From Nitrobium sp046350935 (lineage in GTDB: Bacteria; Nitrospirota; Thermodesulfovibrionia; Thermodesulfovibrionales; Dissulfurispiraceae): a DNA stretch of 64,000 bases. This document shows positions 61,456 through 64,000 of this stretch, one piece after another (the first letter of the stretch is position 1; each line of letters begins with the position of its first letter). The notes below the pieces were generated by a model. That model saw only the letters and a list, made by a program, of their open reading frames with translations, was not told where the DNA came from and ran no database searches. Location: assembly GCA_046350935.1 (NCBI GenBank), contig JAXLZK010000013.1, positions 19,047-83,046 on the forward strand. Reading direction: 5' to 3'. A program made the translations under genes and the position numbers.

Positions 61456-62337
61456 TCAAATTGCATGCAATGCCTCCACCCTGCCGATAAGGCATTCCCG
61501 CACCTCCCTGTCGAAGAGGAGCCGCAGATGGTTCAGGGGGAAGTCCCGGTGCTCATCAGCATAGGGCAGCACGGAGCTGGCAGCCGACACCAACCCGTCC
61601 CCGTACCCTGCCCTCATCTCCTTGGGGATCAATGAATCCGGAAGAATCAGGCCGGCGATCTCGGGAAGGGAGAGGGACTTTATCCTGAAGAGGTCGGGGT
61701 TCGTTCCTCCAAAGGAAAGATAGAAGGCGTCGGCCCGTTTTACATCCTTTAGCCCCTCAAAAAAAGGGGAGCCGGGAAGGAGCTCCTTCACTCCGGATCC
61801 GGCCAGGAAGGAGCCGACGCGCTGCACCGCCGTACGCACCTCTTTCCCGCGGCAGCTCTCAAGAATCCTGTTCAGCAACGCCGCGGCGGGAGAGACGTAT
61901 CCGGCCCAGCGGGCCAGCGTGGTGCCCCGGTGGGGAGAGCCCAGGGTGATCACCCCCCGCACCTTGCCCTCCCCCGCTTCGAGGTACTTGCGTGCGATCA
62001 GTCCGCCCCTGCTGTGGCAGATGAAGAGGAGCCCCGCCTCCGCGTATCGCTCATAGGCGCGCACCAGCGCGGCCAGTTCCTCCACTGCCGCGCCTATCGG
62101 CCCTGCCGGCCTCCCCTGGCTCCAGGTAAGCACCGGAAAGCCGCGCTCCCGCAGGTCGGCGAAGGAGGTGGTCATTGCGGAGGTTCCTGCGCGGAGCAAG
62201 ACGGAGAGGGGGTATTTCCCTCCCAGCACCCTCGCCTCGGCAGGGGAGCACCATATCCGCACGTCGAGGCCCATACCGTGGATGAACACGGCCAGGGGCC
62301 ATCCTTTTCTGCCCGGATGAAAGACGATCTCGCGCAC
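61456..62337 (-). CDS. Alpha/beta hydrolase, lipase/PGAP1-like
   Basis: 293 aa. VFIHGMGLD near the N-terminus is the oxyanion segment and FICHSRGGLIAR holds the nucleophile Ser (GxSxG form CHSRGG). ITLGSPHRGT is typical of lipase-class esterases such as PGAP1-like proteins. No signal peptide is visible, so it is cytoplasmic. Substrate unknown. Confidence 0.8.
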   Translation of the reverse strand: MREIVFHPGRKGWPLAVFIHGMGLDVRIWCSPAEARVLGGKYPLSVLLRAGTSAMTTSFADLRERGFPVLTWSQGRPAGPIGAAVEELAALVRAYERYAEAGLLFICHSRGGLIARKYLEAGEGKVRGVITLGSPHRGTTLARWAGYVSPAAALLNRILESCRGKEVRTAVQRVGSFLAGSGVKELLPGSPFFEGLKDVKRADAFYLSFGGTNPDLFRIKSLSLPEIAGLILPDSLIPKEMRAGYGDGLVSAASSVLPYADEHRDFPLNHLRLLFDREVRECLIGRVEALHAI

Positions 62338-62418
62338 CCTATCACCGAAAACCGGAAAAGTCCTGTATAAATTATTGTTATTTAACTATAATTTAATACA
62401 ATTGTTATTTCGTGCTCA

Positions 62419-62448
62419 TTGACAATTATAATGTATTATTGGTATAAA
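62419..62448 (+). promoter_or_regulatory. Predicted promoter of the sulfur-relay operon
   Basis: TTGACA (62419-62424) and TATAAA (62443-62448), spacer 18 nt, in a markedly AT-rich stretch (62360-62480). An overlapping TATAAT at 62427-62432 could serve as a second -10. Confidence 0.5.
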
Positions 62449-62534
62449 GTCATTTAAGCCTCTCTCTTATTTTTTACCTTTTTTACAAGAAAAGTCTGCG
62501 GGACAGACAAATGAAACGAAGGAGGTGCAGAAGA

Positions 62535-62831
62535 GTGAAACTTGGTGTTTTTGTGAGCGATTTCAGAAGCGGATCAGATGTCCTCGACAGGCTGACTGCC
62601 GAGAAGCTCGGTATTATCCTTATCGAAAACGGCGTGTATCACGCGACGGTAAAGGAGAAGGGAAAGGGGTCCCCGCTTCTCGACAAGCAGGCGCACTTCT
62701 ACGTGCTCACCGAGGACCTCGAAAGCAGGGGGTTCACTGCCGCTCAGGTGGACAGCCGCGTCAAAACAGTGGCGTACAGCGACGTCGTCGACCTCATCTT
62801 CAACGACTACGAAAAAATAATCTGGATATAA
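62535..62831 (+). CDS. DsrH/TusB-like sulfur relay protein
   Basis: 98 aa from a GTG at 62535, chosen because AAGGAGGT is 8 nt upstream; an ATG at 62511 lies before that site. The small alpha/beta pattern (KLGVFVSDF, GIILIENGVYHA, FYVLTEDLESRGF, TVAYSDVVDLIFNDYEKIIWI) is that of DsrH/TusB, which form a hexamer with DsrE/F. It heads a four-gene cluster with TusA. Confidence 0.72.
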   Translation: MKLGVFVSDFRSGSDVLDRLTAEKLGIILIENGVYHATVKEKGKGSPLLDKQAHFYVLTEDLESRGFTAAQVDSRVKTVAYSDVVDLIFNDYEKIIWI

Positions 62832-62847
62832 AAAAAAGGAGAAAGGA

Positions 62848-63210
62848 ATGGGAAAATTGACGATTGGCTGCTTCTCTTCGCTGGTGGGCTCGTTGTCCCT
62901 CGATTTCGCCGTGAAGCTCTCCGAGGCGGCGATACAGAAAGGGCACAAAGTGGACCTCTGGCTCTCGGGCAACGGCACCATGCTCGGGAAAAAAGGCCAG
63001 AAGGCGTTCAAGGACTACTCCCATCTTGCAAAGAAGGTGCAGGAGCTCCTGGCGACCGGCAATTTCCAGGTGACCTCTTGCGAGGCGTGCGCAGAGGCGA
63101 GGGGCTATCATAAGGACGAAACAGCGGAAGGCGTCAAGAGGTTCAGCATGGACTGGTACCTTGCGAGCACCTTCAGCGCGGACAGAGTCCTGCATATAGG
63201 AGGCGATTAA
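62848..63210 (+). CDS. DsrE/TusD-family sulfur transfer protein
   Basis: 120 aa. DsrE-like fold; a Cys pair in TSCEACAEARG near 77-85 is at the expected position of the sulfur-carrying Cys of DsrE/TusD. It should accept persulfide from TusA and pass it on. The next gene starts 1 nt after the stop. Confidence 0.78.
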   Translation: MGKLTIGCFSSLVGSLSLDFAVKLSEAAIQKGHKVDLWLSGNGTMLGKKGQKAFKDYSHLAKKVQELLATGNFQVTSCEACAEARGYHKDETAEGVKRFSMDWYLASTFSADRVLHIGGD

Positions 63211-63211
63211 T

Positions 63212-63625
63212 ATGGCTACCAGGAAACTCGGATTCGTGATCAGGTCTCTCCCTTACAAAACCGAAGCGTCGCGGCTCGCCCTGACGCACGCGATCTCGAG
63301 CCAGACCGTGGAGATCTACCTTGAAGACGGCGATCTGGTGGAGCCGGTCGTCTGCTACATCGGGGACGGAGTGCTGAACTGCCTCAAGGGGCAGCAGGCC
63401 ACAAAGCATTACGGCATCACCAGCCTCGAACAGCATGCCAAAAATTCTCTCCTCCTCGACCTAAACGTCCTGATCTGCAAGGAGGATCTCGACAAATTCG
63501 GCATCCCCGAGGATGCTCTCGTCCTTGATGCCGAGGATATCGGGGGAGAAACGGCGGCGAAGATCGTTCCCTACAGCGAGATACAGAAGGCGATGGAATC
63601 GGTGGACCATCTCCTTTTCTGCTAA
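63212..63625 (+). CDS. DsrE/DsrF-like (TusC) protein
   Basis: 137 aa. DsrE/F fold with an N-terminal KLGFVIRSLPYKTEASRLAL start and ICKEDLDKFGIPEDAL. It lies between the DsrE-like and TusA genes and is the likely third subunit of a DsrEFH-type complex. The only clear mid-protein Cys is in LICKED. Confidence 0.76.
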   Translation: MATRKLGFVIRSLPYKTEASRLALTHAISSQTVEIYLEDGDLVEPVVCYIGDGVLNCLKGQQATKHYGITSLEQHAKNSLLLDLNVLICKEDLDKFGIPEDALVLDAEDIGGETAAKIVPYSEIQKAMESVDHLLFC

Positions 63626-63655
63626 CACCATACCCATGAACAGGAGGAGTGCATT

Positions 63656-63907
63656 ATGGCAGATTTGAAATCGCAAACCCCCTCGGAAACGCTGGATGTG
63701 TTGGGCAGGGTATGCCCCTATCCTCTCGTATTAACAAAGAAACAGCTCGAGAAGATGGGAAGCGGCAGTCTGCTCAAGATCATATGCGACGCACCCGCCT
63801 CCGCAGAGGACTCCATCCCGAGGTATGCCGAGAAGCAGGGATACCCCATCGAGGTGGTGAAGCTGGAGGACAAGGGCTACTGGGAGATTTTCATCCAGAA
63901 GAAATAG
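63656..63907 (+). CDS. tusA: Sulfurtransferase TusA
   Basis: 83 aa with the diagnostic DVLGRVCPYPLVLTKK; the Cys in CPxP carries the persulfide. AGGAGGAGTGCATT precedes the ATG. It passes sulfur to DsrEFH-like partners encoded just upstream, for tRNA thiolation or dissimilatory sulfur metabolism; no dsrAB or rhodanese gene is in view. Confidence 0.92.
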   Translation: MADLKSQTPSETLDVLGRVCPYPLVLTKKQLEKMGSGSLLKIICDAPASAEDSIPRYAEKQGYPIEVVKLEDKGYWEIFIQKK

Positions 63908-63912
63908 GCATC

Positions 63913-63974
63913 CCTCACCGGCACATGAAAAAAGGAGCACACTGCTGTGCTCCTTTTTTCATGTGCCGGTGAGG
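63913..63974. terminator. 29-bp-stem bidirectional terminator
   Basis: A perfect 29-bp inverted repeat with a 4-nt CTGC loop; the inner part reads AAAAAAGGAGCACA...TGTGCTCCTTTTTT. The A- and T-runs are inside the stem and serve both strands. It follows tusA by 5 nt and lies 3 nt before the likely stop of a convergent gene at 63978. Confidence 0.85.
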
Positions 63975-63977
63975 AAA

Positions 63978-64000
63978 CTACATCTCGGTAATCTTGATCG
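63978..64000 (-). CDS. Possible 3' end of a convergent gene
   Basis: On the minus strand the last codons read IKITEM then TAG (63978-63980), directly before the terminator. Too short to identify. Confidence 0.3.

Noticed and set aside
1..64000. tRNA or rRNA genes
   Set aside because: No cloverleaf-like run with a T-loop GTTCRA and CCA-end context, and no rRNA-like stretch was noticed; short ones could be missed by eye.

Overview
The window is 64 kb of GC-rich bacterial chromosome with two assembly gaps (100 N at 48003-48102, 10 N at 60618-60627). Gene content (large envelope-glycan locus, type II secretion, DsrE/TusA sulfur relay, bacteriohemerythrins) and abundant GTCATTGCGAG- and GTCATTCCGG-type intergenic repeats suggest an anaerobic or microaerophilic Gram-negative, perhaps Nitrospirota or a deltaproteobacterial lineage. 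This placement is an inference; there is no rRNA or other marker gene here.

Layout. (1) 1-21.6 kb, all minus strand: a nucleotide-sugar and surface-glycan locus. Its core reads as a GDP-heptose pathway (gmhA, gmhB, hddA, hddC) followed by 4,6-dehydratase, 3,5-epimerase and reductase candidates like those that make GDP-6-deoxy-heptoses. A split transketolase pair and a dehydrogenase E1 alpha/beta pair are inserted among them, with a DegT aminotransferase, a methyltransferase, an asparagine-synthetase-like amidotransferase, radical SAM proteins, a glycosyltransferase and integral membrane proteins. (2) 22.1-24.6 kb, plus strand: an exported adhesin-E-like protein and a second large GT-C-like membrane protein. 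(3) 25.7-27.5 kb: a secreted, probably surface-layer-like protein with a terminator, promoter, operator-like palindrome and 33-codon leader frame; its 3' end carries two frameshifts. (4) 28.0-38.6 kb, minus: a complete type II secretion operon, gspG-E-F-H-I-J-K-L-M-C-D, with a repeat element between K and L and a frameshift in gspD. (5) 39.0-43.8 kb, minus: UDP-glucuronate 4-epimerase, UDP-glucose dehydrogenase, UDP-xylose synthase, then a Wzm/Wzt polysaccharide ABC exporter. (6) 44-51.7 kb: a TrmB-type regulator with an aminotransferase, a flavin-binding-fold protein, a DMT exporter, an HHE hemerythrin, a MOSC protein, and a chemoreceptor fused to a bacteriohemerythrin. (7) 51.7-55.2 kb, minus: a tight four-gene operon coupling an isoprenylcysteine-methyltransferase-like protein and an isoprenoid-synthase-fold protein to a LolCDE/MacB-like ABC transporter. 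(8) 55.3-62.3 kb: gene remnants, HrpB helicase, a methyltransferase, an acyltransferase, a tiny zinc-ribbon protein and a lipase-like hydrolase. (9) 62.5-63.9 kb, plus: a DsrH/E/F-TusA sulfur-relay operon closed by a 29-bp-stem terminator.

How it fits together: regions 1, 2 and 5 supply unusual sugars (deoxy-heptoses, uronic acids, xylose) and export for a cell-surface polysaccharide, region 4 supplies an export route for proteins, and region 3 may be a surface target. The least explained units are the TPP-enzyme pairs inside the heptose cluster and the isoprenoid/methyltransferase/ABC operon.
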